In this document: positions 41,360 to 51,528 of the stretch, piece by piece
Numbering within the stretch: the first letter of the stretch is position 1
Layout: each line of letters opens with the position of its first letter
From: JANQMY01 sp965227095
GTDB lineage: Bacteria; Pseudomonadota; Alphaproteobacteria; JANQMY01
NCBI GenBank assembly: GCA_965227095.1
Contig: CBDDFL010000002.1
Location: 434,001 to 498,000 of the forward strand
Reading direction: 5' to 3'
Length of the DNA stretch: 64,000 nucleotides
Translations under genes and position numbers: made by a program
The notes under the pieces: model-generated
Seen by the model: only the letters and a program-made list of their open reading frames with translations
What the model was told of the DNA's origin: nothing
Databases searched by the model: none

Positions 41360-42208
41360 TTATTGCTTTAAGAACGGCTTGATCAACTGCATCCAATATC
41401 GGGTTGGATAGTCTGGTTGATCACCGATTCCAATATCGTCAGATGAAAAAGTCTTCTTGTTGTCAAAATACGCGGTCCCTAAAAACCGATCCCAGAGAAC
41501 TGTGAATAAGCCAAAATTAACATCGCCCTCGCGTGGCGTTTTCAAGTGGTGGAATCGGTGTACCGGCGCGAGCGCCAGTACATGTCTTAGTCCGCCAATT
41601 CGCATGTCGACGTTTGAGTGTTGCAAAAGCAGCTGAATTGCAATCGCGAAAGCGAGCAAGAATGCGACATCTTGGGTCATGCCCGCGAGCACCAAAGGAG
41701 TCGTTCCAGCTACCATTTCATACCCTTGATGCGCTGGGTGCTTCATCAACCCGTTGAATCCATACATTCTCTTGACGCTGTGATGTACGGCGTGAAAACG
41801 CCACAACAAATTCCACCTGTGACTGAAATAGTGAGCGATGGTTATTCCAAAGTCGGCCACAATGACCGCCAACAGCACTTGTTGCCAGAGGGGCCATGTT
41901 TGTGGCCAGACGCCTTTCCATGGAATGAGTGCAGCCAACATTGGCAAAAGCATAACCGAACCTACATTAGCGCTCTCATTCACGATGAAATGGCTAATGT
42001 CTCTAAGACGATCATTCTGAGGTCTATTCCAGGCTTTCACGTAGGGTATCTTCCGTTCAAGTGTGAACGAAAACCACAAGGCGGTTAAAAATAGCGGTGC
42101 CAAAATCCAATGCGAGGCGCCGATCGCAACTAGCCAAATTGCGACACCATTAAAGCCGAGCAACATCAGTGGAACGTATAGGACTCTTGTGAACATCGTG
42201 CGGTACAC
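41360..42208 (-). CDS. sterol desaturase/fatty acid hydroxylase-family membrane protein
   Basis: A 282-residue di-iron membrane enzyme. Four to five hydrophobic segments surround the histidine boxes HYFSH, HAVHHS and later HRFHHLK, which ligate two irons. The family hydroxylates or desaturates sterols, carotenoids, sphingoid or alkyl lipids; the substrate here is unknown. It is a single gene convergent with the AraC regulator. Confidence 0.82.
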   Translation of the reverse strand: MYRTMFTRVLYVPLMLLGFNGVAIWLVAIGASHWILAPLFLTALWFSFTLERKIPYVKAWNRPQNDRLRDISHFIVNESANVGSVMLLPMLAALIPWKGVWPQTWPLWQQVLLAVIVADFGITIAHYFSHRWNLLWRFHAVHHSVKRMYGFNGLMKHPAHQGYEMVAGTTPLVLAGMTQDVAFLLAFAIAIQLLLQHSNVDMRIGGLRHVLALAPVHRFHHLKTPREGDVNFGLFTVLWDRFLGTAYFDNKKTFSSDDIGIGDQPDYPTRYWMQLIKPFLKQ

Positions 42209-42592
42209 CCGTTAATTGCCTTACGAGTTGGGCTTACCGCGCCGAGGTCGGCTTGAACAAACACACAGCGAGACACAACAAGGCTTGTATCTAGATAGAT
42301 TCGGCAGTTGCTGATTTACGCAGATTTATGAGTTACTGGTTGCTGGCTCATAAATTTGTCCACGATCGGATTACGAATGTGAGAAACTCAAGGGCTTAGG
42401 ATCACATTCGCGAGTCTAACGCTTTGGTAACGTTCGCATTTGCCCAAAAAGTCTCTTTACGGTGAGAAAGGCCTTGATTTTGGTCTTTCATTTTCGCTGC
42501 AACCAATAGAATGTTCTTAGATGAAGCTAAGGAGCTGGACGATTCCTATCTCGGTCGGAGCTTCTCAAGAGCTTGTCTCTTGCTACTCGTCT
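42209..42592. other. intergenic stretch, no gene seen
   Basis: About 380 bp between two minus-strand genes. No convincing frame, repeat or operator was found. Confidence 0.4.
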
Positions 42593-43081
42593 CTAGGATT
42601 TGGCAGCAGCCGAGACGGCTCGACGCGCGAAGAGGAAGCCGGACATTGGAATCACGATCCATTGCATCAAGGGGGACAAGCCGGTCCCAATAACGGGTAC
42701 AACGGGCATCAGATCGGAGTAGGCCCAGCTTTCTCGGATTATTAGATTGAGCCATTCGCTGAACACCGTGTAGCCCACGCCTAAAACCACCGTCACAGCG
42801 GCGACCTCCCTGAAACGCCGCGTTGGCCAGGAATGTTCACCGGCGACAACGAGCCCGGCCGTAAGGCTGGCGAGGGCGATGAGGAGATCGCCAGCGGTAC
42901 AATGAGCCACGGCAAACGCAATTTCTTCCGGCGTGCCAGTAGTCCAAATCGTATAGAGAGGAAGGTGCAAGGTTTCCCACACCAGATTTGCGACTGCAAC
43001 AAAAACGAGATAGCGGCGGAGCGCAATGAGCCATCCCCCATTCGTAACCAGCGAGACCTGCGCGCCATTGTGTGTATTCAT
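42593..43081 (-). CDS. hypothetical multi-pass membrane protein
   Basis: A 162-residue protein from the ATG at 43081 with about four hydrophobic segments (YLVFVAVANLVWETLHLPLY, LLIALASLTAGLVVAG, VTVVLGVGYTVFSEWL, WIVIPMSGFLFA). The WETLHLPLY and FSEWLN motifs suggest a conserved family, but I cannot name a function. It is the last gene before the right end of the island. Confidence 0.65.
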   Translation of the reverse strand: MNTHNGAQVSLVTNGGWLIALRRYLVFVAVANLVWETLHLPLYTIWTTGTPEEIAFAVAHCTAGDLLIALASLTAGLVVAGEHSWPTRRFREVAAVTVVLGVGYTVFSEWLNLIIRESWAYSDLMPVVPVIGTGLSPLMQWIVIPMSGFLFARRAVSAAAKS

Positions 43082-43489
43082 AGTGATATCTGTCTTATGA
43101 TTGACCGAGGCATTGAGGCACCTCCGTAGTTGCGATCCAAGTAGTACTTGGGCAATTTTCATTCGGCTGAGGGTTACCAACGTTAACCGAATTCGCAACT
43201 CTTATCGTTTCCAGTTATTGCCAGATTGATTGCCAACTGACCTACAAATGTACCACAGGCGTTCCCAACTTCGGTTGATGTGCAGGAGCTGAGTCATTGA
43301 TTTTGTTGGTTTCAGGTAGTTGGAACAAATCGTATCGGTGGACTCTTAATCAATTGGTCTCCGTGGGCGGAACTGACTTGCAACAAACTTGCAACAGAAT
43401 GTGCTCAAGTATCTGATTTTTGGTAAGACTTCTGCCGACTTCGTTGAATTTGGGCCGCAGTAATCTGCCATCGAGAGTGATTTCGCCGC
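43082..43489. other. right-end non-coding region of the island
   Basis: About 410 bp without a convincing gene. It holds the right arm-type sites (43378-43395), 95 bp before the att core. Confidence 0.45.
43378..43395. repeat. integrase arm-type sites, right end (TTGCAAC x2)
   Basis: TTGCAAC at 43378-43384 and 43389-43395, spaced 11 bp, the same as the left-end pair at 412-429. Confidence 0.7.
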
Positions 43490-43539
43490 CGTTGACATCG
43501 TAGGGGTCACAAGTTCAATCCTTGTCACGCCCACCATTT
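43490..43539 (+). repeat. attR: 50-bp direct repeat (tRNA-Val 3' end)
   Basis: An exact copy of 298-347. The upstream half of a tRNA is absent, so this is not a second tRNA-Val gene. It marks the right border of the island. Confidence 0.93.
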
Positions 43540-44188
43540 CATCTGATATGAAACCTCAATCTCTTTCCTCAGCCATACGCGCCGCATACTGATTAAGGCA
43601 TCACAAGCGAACGGCATTCCGGTTGTCAAAGACCACCTGCAGAAGGGCGCTTAGGTGCGCCGTCGAAAATAGGGCTGAACGAGGCGTCGGTAAGACAAAG
43701 CAAAGCCGGTATAGACGAGGAAGCAAGCCGCCAGGGAGGCAAGCCTGGCGATGGTTGATCGTTTCTTGCAACTTGACAACGTGCAGCGGTCAGCAGACTC
43801 TTTTTCACACTGAGTTCGTTTAGGGGATCTGTATGCCACTCTCTTCTTCGGTAAATGAGCTGTCTGACATCTCCGAGACGCAAGAATTTTATCACAGCCG
43901 CCCTCCTACGGGTCATGCGGCTAGGGCTGATCAATAGTCTGGACGTTCGGCCAGGAGAAATTGATCGGTCGGCGCTCGGCCAAAGGGCTGGAATGCATTT
44001 CCAAACTAATATTCAAAACAGACCACTCACTGGGGGGAGGTTGGCTACCCATTCGGTCTGAATGTGTTACCGATGTCCCCGGTATTAACTGCAAGCTATC
44101 CGACAGGAAGCATACAGATAGATCAAAACCATTCATGAGATGGCAAATCACACACAAATGGCGGAGCAGTTTAGAGTGCTTGGAACAC
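43540..44188. other. chromosomal flank right of the island, no gene seen
   Basis: About 650 bp between attR and the stop of the carboxylic acid reductase gene. A minus-strand frame near 43651-43839 ends in a hydrophobic stretch (LASLAACFLVYTGFALSYRR), which may be a fragment of a membrane protein. Nothing is firm. Confidence 0.4.
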
Positions 44189-47100
44189 CTACTTTCGTAT
44201 AAGCCCCAGCGCTAAAAGGTCGTTTAGGTATTTTTGTAGCAGGTCTTCATCAAGGTGCGGGATATCGCCGAGCGTTGCGTCTACCGCCTCCATAAAATGG
44301 CGAGCTGGCATGGATGTGCCAGAAATAGCGGCGCTTGGTTCGGCGAATAGGTCCAAAATAGGCAGAGACGTTTTGGTTCTCAATTCCTCCGGAAGAGAGC
44401 GTAAAGCAGTCTCGAAACGTGTCAGCCAATCGTGATAGTCATCGATATACTCAATGGGGTAACCGTATTCTTTGATCCAAGTAACGAAACTGTCCATCGA
44501 TATTCCGTCATTGTGCGGATTAAGAAGGTGATAGGTTTGATAATCTGTCCGAAAATGGTCACTGATTGCGACTACAGATTTGGCGACAAAGTCAACCGGT
44601 AGACCTTCATAGTGCGCGTCGCGGGACGCACCCGTATAGAATGTCTTCGGAGCAATAGCCGTAAGAACAAGGCTCAAAATGTGCCGTGTGAAGACATCTG
44701 AAAGATTGAGCTGTCCGCGATACGCGCGGTGAGCAAGTATCATATTTGATCGAAACACGTTGACGGGCAGATTGAATTTTTCGTTCGCTTCGCGAAGCAA
44801 AACTTCCGCGGCCCACTTACTTGCGGCGTACCCGACAGCGTATCCATCCCCTAGTTCGAACTCTGGAATAGCAGTCCGAACGTCGGCTTCTTCACGGATC
44901 GCTTTTCCGCGCGAATCATACGCTGCGGCGACAGTAGAAACGTTGACGAATCTCTTCATCTTTGCTGTCAGGGCAAGGGAAATGAGTTCGGCGGTTCCCA
45001 CCACATTTGGCAGAAAAAGCTGCCGATACGGCAGTTTATGATTTACCATCGCGCCCACATGGGTGATGAGATCCACGCGCTCCGCTAATGATTCCCAGGT
45101 TGCGTTAGACAGGCCCAGTTGGGGTGACGATAAATCGCCCGCAACACAGACCAGGTGGTCACGCGCGAGGTCGTCAAACCGATCTTCTAATACTTTGTCT
45201 CCGCTGACGAAAGCTTCTCTGATTCGTACCTCGGCGGCAGCATCGTCCGATCCGCGGCCCAAACAAATCAGTGTACCCCCGTTTACGGATAGGCGCTCGA
45301 GCCACTCCAACGCAACAAAACGTCCCAAAAAACCGGTTGCCCCTGTCAGAAAAACGGTTTTGGGATCGTCATCGATCGACGGGTTTAGTGTTTCCGCTTT
45401 GTTCAGTATCTCTGGCGAAACGAAGCGGCTAAGACTTAAATCCTTTGCGTGGACGCGAACGGCATCTTTTCCATGTATTGTGTCATAGGTTGCGCGGGTG
45501 GAAGAGTGTGTGCTTTTTTCCCGTTCGATTTTTCGGGCGAGATCTAGAAGTGTGTTCGACGGGTGCACGATATCCCCGACTTCTACTGTGACTTCGAAGA
45601 TATCTTCAAGCAACATTGCGAAGGATAAGGCCGAAAGGGAGTCTCCGCCTATTTCGTCAAATGACACGTCTCCATCGTCTGGAATGGTGCTTATTTCAAG
45701 CGAGATTTTAACGGCATTGAGAACTGTCGCCTCTATCGTTGAGGTATGACTTTCTAACTTTAGGCGGCGAAGTGCGTCTTCTTGGTGACGCGCCATGTCC
45801 GCATACATGGATTCCAAGGTGTCTTGATATTTCGCATTGAAGGCAGGCCTCAAATATTTGCCGACACCGGCGAGTAATCCGTTTTCGGTGGAGAAGGCCT
45901 CCTTTTCAACAATGACGTCTCGCGGTATCTCGTAAGGGTTCAGGTCATTGTCCGCAGCGATCCTTCGAAGCGCATTTAGCAGTTGTTGTTTGGCTTCCTC
46001 GGCGCTTTGCGCGGTATCAAAGAAAGCATGGTTTGGAACGACCACACCCAACAAAAACGATCGGGAGGAATTGCCATACAGGAAGACCTGTTGAATGGCG
46101 GGGTCACCTCCGGAGTAGAGGGCCTCAAGCTTAGAAATGGCCACGAACTCACCTTGAGCGAGTTTGAGAACATTATTTCGTCGATCAATAACCCGGATCT
46201 TACCGCGTTCTGTTTCTTCAACGATGTCGCCCGTATGATAAAAGCCATCTTCATCCACTAAGTTTTCATTGAGCTCCGGGCGCTGGAAGTATCCGGAAAT
46301 AAGGCGGCTGGTTTTAACAGCCAATTCTCCGCGTGGATAGGGCACGTCTGTTGTAAAATAACCAAGCTCTGGGACATCGATGAGCTTATGGGAGATAACG
46401 GGCGGTGATTGAATAACACCGTTGACCGAAATGCCGCCGGCCTCTGTCGATCCATAGGAGTCCGTGAGCGGGAAGCCGATCAACTGCTCTGTGAATTCTT
46501 TTAGCTCAGGGGACAGTGGTGCGGATGCAACGACTGCCGACTGCAACCGGCCCCCCAGCAAATCTTTCCGTAGCCTCTCAAAATCGTGCTGGCCATCACC
46601 AGAGATATCGGTACTTGCGCGCTGATACAGCAATTCGCATATGCGGGGGACCAATCCTAAATCGGTCGGCCGAATGAGCACCAAGTCTTCGAGAAAAGTA
46701 GAGAGATCGCTTTGCCCGGTAAAGCAAAGAAGGCCGCCCCTACCTAATGTCATGAAAGTGTATGACGTTCCGTAAGAATGGCTCATCGGTTGGTAGTGCA
46801 GAACGATTGCCGGCGGTGCGTAGGGAGCAGATTGCCAAGGAACAATCGCATTTTTCTCCGTATACACCGCACCTTTGGGTGTCCCGGTACTTCCAGATGT
46901 ATAGACAATGGAAACAATTGGACTTTCATCATTGGCAGGTCGGAAGGGGTCGGCGGTCGGACCTGACAGCCCCATTTGGAGGGCCTGTGCAAACGTCGTT
47001 AGGGAGGCGCCAGGCTTGGCGGCGTTTAATGTTTCACGGGCGGTCTCAACCAGCGCCAAGTGGTGCGGATCTTCTTCATCTATGTCAAAAACAAGGATGG

Positions 47101-47608
47101 CACGGGTGTCATCGCAAGCACAGGCGCATGAAAGCGCTTTGTCCAATTCCTCTACGCTTGTGGCGATGCATTTGGGGCGGACTTCAAGAACAATATCCTG
47201 CAATTGAGCGGCCCCAGCGTTGGATGGAAGCGGCACATATGGAAAGCCGTTAAACTGAGCCGCGAGCAGGACAGCGACATATTCTGGGCCGGCGAACCCC
47301 AGTGTTCCGATCAGGTCTCCAGGTTTCAGATTAAGGTGTTCATCATGGGCCAAGGTCGAGGATAACGATGTGACCTGCTGCCACAAGGTGTCGTAGGTAA
47401 TGAATGAAAAATTAGCGGCTAGTTCGCCCCGGATTTTTTGTCTCCAACCTAGTGCCGGGCGATTTCCGTAAGACGTCAGGACGAGTTTTATGATCTGGGC
47501 AATAGAGAGCCCAGGCTTTGTTATTGCCTCAAGGACTTTTTGATCTGCGATTGGAACGTCTATCGCCTGTTCCAATTTGAGGGTTTGAGGTTTGTTTTCG
47601 GGCGCCAT
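44189..47608 (-). CDS. car: carboxylic acid reductase (adenylation-carrier-reductase)
   Basis: A 1139-residue three-domain enzyme that reduces a carboxylic acid to the aldehyde with ATP and NADPH. The adenylation domain has the P-loop VYTSGSTGTPKGAVYTE (about residue 234) and DGFYHTGDI. A carrier domain has the phosphopantetheine serine in FDEIGGDSLSALSF (about residue 654). The reductase domain has the nucleotide-binding VFLTGATGFLGRFV (about 751) and catalytic YAASKWAAE (about 926). It needs a phosphopantetheinyl transferase, not seen here. Last gene of the ten-gene run; GAGGGG precedes the ATG. Its acid substrate is unknown. Confidence 0.9.
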   Translation of the reverse strand: MAPENKPQTLKLEQAIDVPIADQKVLEAITKPGLSIAQIIKLVLTSYGNRPALGWRQKIRGELAANFSFITYDTLWQQVTSLSSTLAHDEHLNLKPGDLIGTLGFAGPEYVAVLLAAQFNGFPYVPLPSNAGAAQLQDIVLEVRPKCIATSVEELDKALSCACACDDTRAILVFDIDEEDPHHLALVETARETLNAAKPGASLTTFAQALQMGLSGPTADPFRPANDESPIVSIVYTSGSTGTPKGAVYTEKNAIVPWQSAPYAPPAIVLHYQPMSHSYGTSYTFMTLGRGGLLCFTGQSDLSTFLEDLVLIRPTDLGLVPRICELLYQRASTDISGDGQHDFERLRKDLLGGRLQSAVVASAPLSPELKEFTEQLIGFPLTDSYGSTEAGGISVNGVIQSPPVISHKLIDVPELGYFTTDVPYPRGELAVKTSRLISGYFQRPELNENLVDEDGFYHTGDIVEETERGKIRVIDRRNNVLKLAQGEFVAISKLEALYSGGDPAIQQVFLYGNSSRSFLLGVVVPNHAFFDTAQSAEEAKQQLLNALRRIAADNDLNPYEIPRDVIVEKEAFSTENGLLAGVGKYLRPAFNAKYQDTLESMYADMARHQEDALRRLKLESHTSTIEATVLNAVKISLEISTIPDDGDVSFDEIGGDSLSALSFAMLLEDIFEVTVEVGDIVHPSNTLLDLARKIEREKSTHSSTRATYDTIHGKDAVRVHAKDLSLSRFVSPEILNKAETLNPSIDDDPKTVFLTGATGFLGRFVALEWLERLSVNGGTLICLGRGSDDAAAEVRIREAFVSGDKVLEDRFDDLARDHLVCVAGDLSSPQLGLSNATWESLAERVDLITHVGAMVNHKLPYRQLFLPNVVGTAELISLALTAKMKRFVNVSTVAAAYDSRGKAIREEADVRTAIPEFELGDGYAVGYAASKWAAEVLLREANEKFNLPVNVFRSNMILAHRAYRGQLNLSDVFTRHILSLVLTAIAPKTFYTGASRDAHYEGLPVDFVAKSVVAISDHFRTDYQTYHLLNPHNDGISMDSFVTWIKEYGYPIEYIDDYHDWLTRFETALRSLPEELRTKTSLPILDLFAEPSAAISGTSMPARHFMEAVDATLGDIPHLDEDLLQKYLNDLLALGLIRK

Positions 47609-47641
47609 TATCTTGCCCCTCTATAGGTATTCGGCGTCGAC

Positions 47642-48685
47642 TTAGAGTGTACTCATGTCGATCACGAAACGATACTTCACGTCGCCCCGTTCCATGCGTT
47701 CAAATGCTTCATTGATTTGATGCATGGCAATGAGTTCGCAATCTGGAAGTATGTTTTTCTCCGCACAGAAATTAAGCAATTCTTGTGTTTCTTTTATTCC
47801 CCCGATCATGGAAGAGGTAAGGGATTTGCGTCCTGAAACGAGGGCCCCCGTATGAAATGACGGCAACATATCGACAGCGCCGACCATCGCAACGATGCCG
47901 TCAAGGCCGACTAGGGACAGATATGGGGAAATGTCATGTGCAACGGGGATCGTATCAAGAATGAAATCGAACCGTCCCGCAGCCGCCGCCATTTGTTCCT
48001 CGTCTTTGGAAACGAGAACGTCGTGTGCGCCGAGCGCAACGGCATCGTCGGTTTTCGAAGGGGAAGTGGTGAGAACGGTAACCTCCGCGCCCAACCCAAC
48101 AGCAAGTTTAACCCCCATATGTCCGAGCCCACCGAGCCCGGCTACCGCAACTTTCGTGCCGGGCCCAACTTCCCAGTAACGCAGGGGAGACCATGTGGTG
48201 ATCCCAGCGCAAAGCAGTGGGCCAGCACGTGCCGGATCAAGACCATCTGGAACCTTCAAAACAAATTCGTCTTTTACGACAATATTGTTTGAGTAGCCGC
48301 CCAACGTGTTATCCCCCGTCATCCGGTCGGGGCTATTGTAGGTCAGGGTCATGCCTTCTTTGCAATAAGGTTCAAGACCATGCCGACACGGCGAACAGTG
48401 ACCGCAGCTGTCAACAAGACATCCCACGGCAACTCTATCTCCGACATTATGTAGAGTTACGTCTGTCCCAACCGCAGTCACCTGTCCGATGATTTCGTGG
48501 CCAGGTACCAAGGGGTAGACCGTGTTGAAATAGTCATTGCGGGCAAAATGCAGATCAGTGTGGCAAACGCCGCAATAGTGAATATCGACAGCGACGTCGG
48601 TAGAGCGTAACGCCCGACGTTTGAATGAGTGTGAGACCAGCGCCGCGCCTTGTTCCAACGCAGCGTACCCTTTTGCTTCTGTCAT
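47642..48685 (-). CDS. zinc-dependent NADP(H) alcohol dehydrogenase (CAD/YahK type)
   Basis: A 347-residue medium-chain dehydrogenase. Catalytic zinc ligands: CGVCHTD and PGHEIIG; structural zinc cysteines in DSCGHCSPCRHGLEPYC; nucleotide fold AVAGLGGLGHMGVKLA. The family reduces aldehydes to alcohols with NADPH. It is just upstream of car with a 33-bp gap, so aldehydes made by Car could be reduced directly. Strong ribosome binding site (GGAGGGAGG). Confidence 0.88.
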   Translation of the reverse strand: MTEAKGYAALEQGAALVSHSFKRRALRSTDVAVDIHYCGVCHTDLHFARNDYFNTVYPLVPGHEIIGQVTAVGTDVTLHNVGDRVAVGCLVDSCGHCSPCRHGLEPYCKEGMTLTYNSPDRMTGDNTLGGYSNNIVVKDEFVLKVPDGLDPARAGPLLCAGITTWSPLRYWEVGPGTKVAVAGLGGLGHMGVKLAVGLGAEVTVLTTSPSKTDDAVALGAHDVLVSKDEEQMAAAAGRFDFILDTIPVAHDISPYLSLVGLDGIVAMVGAVDMLPSFHTGALVSGRKSLTSSMIGGIKETQELLNFCAEKNILPDCELIAMHQINEAFERMERGDVKYRFVIDMSTL

Positions 48686-48719
48686 GAAACTTTCCTCCCT
48701 CCACGAATTTTCCCCAGGC

Positions 48720-49754
48720 TTAGTTTGTTTTTTGTTTCACCAGGTCCAGAGCCACATCGACAATCATGTCTTCTTGTCCACCAACCATTCGACGTTTTCC
48801 CAACTCCACGAGGATTTCTCGCGTGTCGAGATTGTGGTCTTCAGCGGCTTTTTCTGCATGCCGAAGAAAAGAAGAATAGACACCCGCGTAGCCAAGACTG
48901 AGCGTTTCGCGATCAACACGGACAGGACGATCCTGCAGGGGCCTGACGAGTTCCTCGGCTGCGTCCATTAGGGCCATAACCTCGCATCCGTGCTTCCATT
49001 CTTTGCGATCAACGGCGGCAATGAAAACTTCCAACGGGGCATTACCTGCGCCTGCTCCCATGCCAGCCAAGCTGGCATCGATACGGACGGCACCCTCTTG
49101 TGCGGCGACGATAGAGTTGGCAACGCCTAGAGACAGGTTGTGGTGCGCATGAATACCCCGTTGGGTTTCCGGCTTTAGCACCTTGTCATACGCTCTCATA
49201 CGCTCGCAAACACCATCCATGTCCAGCGCACCACCGGAATCGGTCACATATACACAGTGTGCGCCGTAACTTTCCATGAGGATTGCCTGTGCGGACAATT
49301 CTTCGGGGTCGATCATGTGGCTCATCATCAAAAATCCGGAAACGTCCATTCCCAGATCTCGTGCGATACCGATATGTTGCTTGGAAACGTCTGCTTCTGT
49401 GCAATGGGTTGCAACACGCACAGAGCGCACACCGATGTCGTAGGCGCGGCGTAACTCGTCCACAGTGCCAACGCCGGGAAGAATAAGTGTGGTCAAGACT
49501 GCATTTTGCAACACGTCGGCAACAGCTTCCAGCCACTCCCAATCTGTATGCGCACCGAAACCATAGTTAAAACTTGCTCCTGACAAGCCGTCCCCATGGG
49601 CAACCTCAATAGCATCAACACCGGCCCGGTCCAACGCGCCCGCGATTGCGCGCACATGATCGATGCCGTACATGTGACGAATGGCGTGCATACCGTCGCG
49701 CAGTGTTACATCTTGGATGTAGAGTTTTTCGTTTGTCGGATCAAAACGGGTCAT
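48720..49754 (-). CDS. 4-hydroxy-2-oxovalerate aldolase
   Basis: A 344-residue class II, divalent-metal-dependent aldolase (DmpG/BphI/HsaF type) splitting 4-hydroxy-2-oxo acids into pyruvate and an aldehyde. Motifs: QDVTLRDGMHAIRHMY with metal-binding Asp and catalytic Arg/His, VTDSGGALDMDGV, and the HAHHNLSLGVANS metal-site histidines. It normally channels the aldehyde to the acylating dehydrogenase encoded next to it. HsaF would release propanal from steroid A/B-ring products. Confidence 0.92.
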   Translation of the reverse strand: MTRFDPTNEKLYIQDVTLRDGMHAIRHMYGIDHVRAIAGALDRAGVDAIEVAHGDGLSGASFNYGFGAHTDWEWLEAVADVLQNAVLTTLILPGVGTVDELRRAYDIGVRSVRVATHCTEADVSKQHIGIARDLGMDVSGFLMMSHMIDPEELSAQAILMESYGAHCVYVTDSGGALDMDGVCERMRAYDKVLKPETQRGIHAHHNLSLGVANSIVAAQEGAVRIDASLAGMGAGAGNAPLEVFIAAVDRKEWKHGCEVMALMDAAEELVRPLQDRPVRVDRETLSLGYAGVYSSFLRHAEKAAEDHNLDTREILVELGKRRMVGGQEDMIVDVALDLVKQKTN

Positions 49755-49796
49755 GTGCGATTAACTTCCGAATGGTTTCAGAAACTCGTATGCGTA

Positions 49797-50714
49797 CTAG
49801 ATGCGTGCTGCGATGAGCTCGCCGGTCGCTTTGGCTGCGGCCGTCATGATGTCCAGATTTCCGGAATAGGGGGGTAAGTAGTCACCGGCCCCTTCAACTT
49901 CCAGAAAGACAGAGCTTTTGATTCCGCTGAAATCACCCACCCCAGGCATGTGCAGTTTGTTGTTGTCGCCAAAACGTTCGAACTGAACCTCTTGCTTTAG
50001 GCGATATCCGGGGACGTAAGTCTGCACCTTTGCAACCATTTCTTCGATGGATTGGCGGATTTCTTGCTCTGTCGCTCCTTCGGACAGAGTGAAAACAGTA
50101 TCGCGCATGATCATCGGTGGTTCGGCAGGGTTAAGGATGATGATGGCCTTCCCTTTTTTTGCGCCGCCAACAGATTCAATCGCGTTAGCCGTCGTTCGGG
50201 TAAATTCGTCGATATTCGCCCGGGTTCCGGGCCCCGCAGATCGAGAGGAGACGGATGCGACGATTTCCGCGTAGTGGACCGTGGCCACTTGAGACACGGC
50301 TGCCACCATTGGAATGGTTGCCTGCCCGCCACAGGTTACCATGTTGACGTTGGCTTCATCCAAATGCTGGTCGATGTTAACCGGAGGCACGGTGAACGGT
50401 CCGATCGCGGCCGGAGTAAGGTCGATCACCTTCTTGCCATCGCCCCTTAAAACTTTGTCATGCTCTGCATGCGCATAGGCGGAGGTTGCATCGAACACGA
50501 TCCGAATGTCTTCGTACACGTCTAATGCGCGAAGCCCGTCTAGTCCCTCATGAGTGGTTTCGATGCCGTGGGATCTTGCGATTGCTAGGCCTTCGCTTTG
50601 CGGGTCTATACCCACTAATGCCGCCAGTTCCATATTCTGGGAAGACTTTATCAACTTCATCATAAGGTCGGTGCCGATATTACCTGACCCAACGATTGCT
50701 ACTTTCACTCCCAT
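49797..50714 (-). CDS. acetaldehyde/propanal dehydrogenase (acylating)
   Basis: A 305-residue enzyme of the DmpF/BphJ/HsaG family, converting acetaldehyde or propanal, NAD and CoA to acyl-CoA. The N-terminal Rossmann fold is VKVAIVGSGNIGTDLM; the catalytic cysteine lies in NMVTCGGQATIPMVAAV. The start at 50714 follows GGGAAGGCGG; a longer form from 50756 would add unlike residues. It forms a channelling complex with the aldolase encoded downstream. Confidence 0.92.
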   Translation of the reverse strand: MGVKVAIVGSGNIGTDLMMKLIKSSQNMELAALVGIDPQSEGLAIARSHGIETTHEGLDGLRALDVYEDIRIVFDATSAYAHAEHDKVLRGDGKKVIDLTPAAIGPFTVPPVNIDQHLDEANVNMVTCGGQATIPMVAAVSQVATVHYAEIVASVSSRSAGPGTRANIDEFTRTTANAIESVGGAKKGKAIIILNPAEPPMIMRDTVFTLSEGATEQEIRQSIEEMVAKVQTYVPGYRLKQEVQFERFGDNNKLHMPGVGDFSGIKSSVFLEVEGAGDYLPPYSGNLDIMTAAAKATGELIAARI

Positions 50715-50727
50715 GTTCCGCCTTCCC

Positions 50728-51528
50728 TTAACTAAAACTGATGCTGCATTTGCCAATGCCGCTTAGATCCATTTCAAAACGATCGCCCGGCAGTGCAGGT
50801 TCAAGTGGGACAAGACTGCCCGACAAAATTGTTTCACCTGCTTTCAATGGAACCCCATACTGACCAAGAGTATTGGCCAACCACGCTACCGCTTCGAGCG
50901 GAGACCCCTGCACCGCCGATCCTTTACCTGAGGATAGAAAATTGCCGTTCTTGAAAACCTGAACATCCAGATTGGGTAAGTCGAAACGCGTCGGATTAAC
51001 ACGCACGTCGCCCAGGACAAATATTCCACATGAAGCATTGTCAGCTATCGTATCAACGATGCTAATTTCCCAATTTTCAATTCGACTATCGACGATTTCA
51101 AAACAGGGAACGATGAATTCGGTAGCTGAAAGAACGTCACTCTGTTCGATGCCAGGCCCGTTGAGGTCTTCTTTCAATATGAATGCGATTTCGGCTTCGG
51201 CGCGGGGCTGCAAAAGTTTTGCCTGTAAAATGTCAACGGTTTCGTTGTTCCCAACACGCATTTTGTCGGTAAGGAAACCAAAGTCGGGCTGAAAGACGTT
51301 CAGCATGTCCTGGACCGCCTTGGACGTTACGCCAATTTTCTTGCCAACAACTTTTTCGCCGTCAGCCTCACGTCGTTTTAGAAAGTCTAGCGAAATTGCA
51401 TAAGCATCATCGATCGTCAGGGATGGGTGAGACGCGATTAGCGGTGAGATTGGCCGCCGAGTTCGAAGGGCGGTATAGAGCTTTTCACCTAAGATTGAGA
51501 TAGGAGAAGATGTTGCCGCCGTGCTCAT
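50728..51528 (-). CDS. 2-keto-4-pentenoate hydratase
   Basis: A 266-residue member of the hydratase/4-oxalocrotonate decarboxylase family (DmpE/MhpD/HsaE). Motifs: VVGKKIGVTSKAVQ, the metal-binding PRAEAEIAFIL and AWLANTLGQYGVPLKAGETILSGSL. It hydrates 2-hydroxypenta-2,4-dienoate to the aldolase substrate. Its start overlaps the flavin reductase stop by 4 bp. The order hydratase, dehydrogenase, aldolase matches meta-cleavage lower pathways. Confidence 0.9.
   Translation of the reverse strand: MSTAATSSPISILGEKLYTALRTRRPISPLIASHPSLTIDDAYAISLDFLKRREADGEKVVGKKIGVTSKAVQDMLNVFQPDFGFLTDKMRVGNNETVDILQAKLLQPRAEAEIAFILKEDLNGPGIEQSDVLSATEFIVPCFEIVDSRIENWEISIVDTIADNASCGIFVLGDVRVNPTRFDLPNLDVQVFKNGNFLSSGKGSAVQGSPLEAVAWLANTLGQYGVPLKAGETILSGSLVPLEPALPGDRFEMDLSGIGKCSISFS

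Noticed and set aside
43346..43537. Small minus-strand frame containing RIELVTPTMST
   Set aside because: The protein-like end is merely the reverse translation of the tRNA-derived att repeat, which yields this string in many genomes.
43490..43539. Second tRNA-Val gene
   Set aside because: Only the 3' half from the anticodon arm is present; acceptor 5' strand and D-arm are absent. It is the attR repeat.
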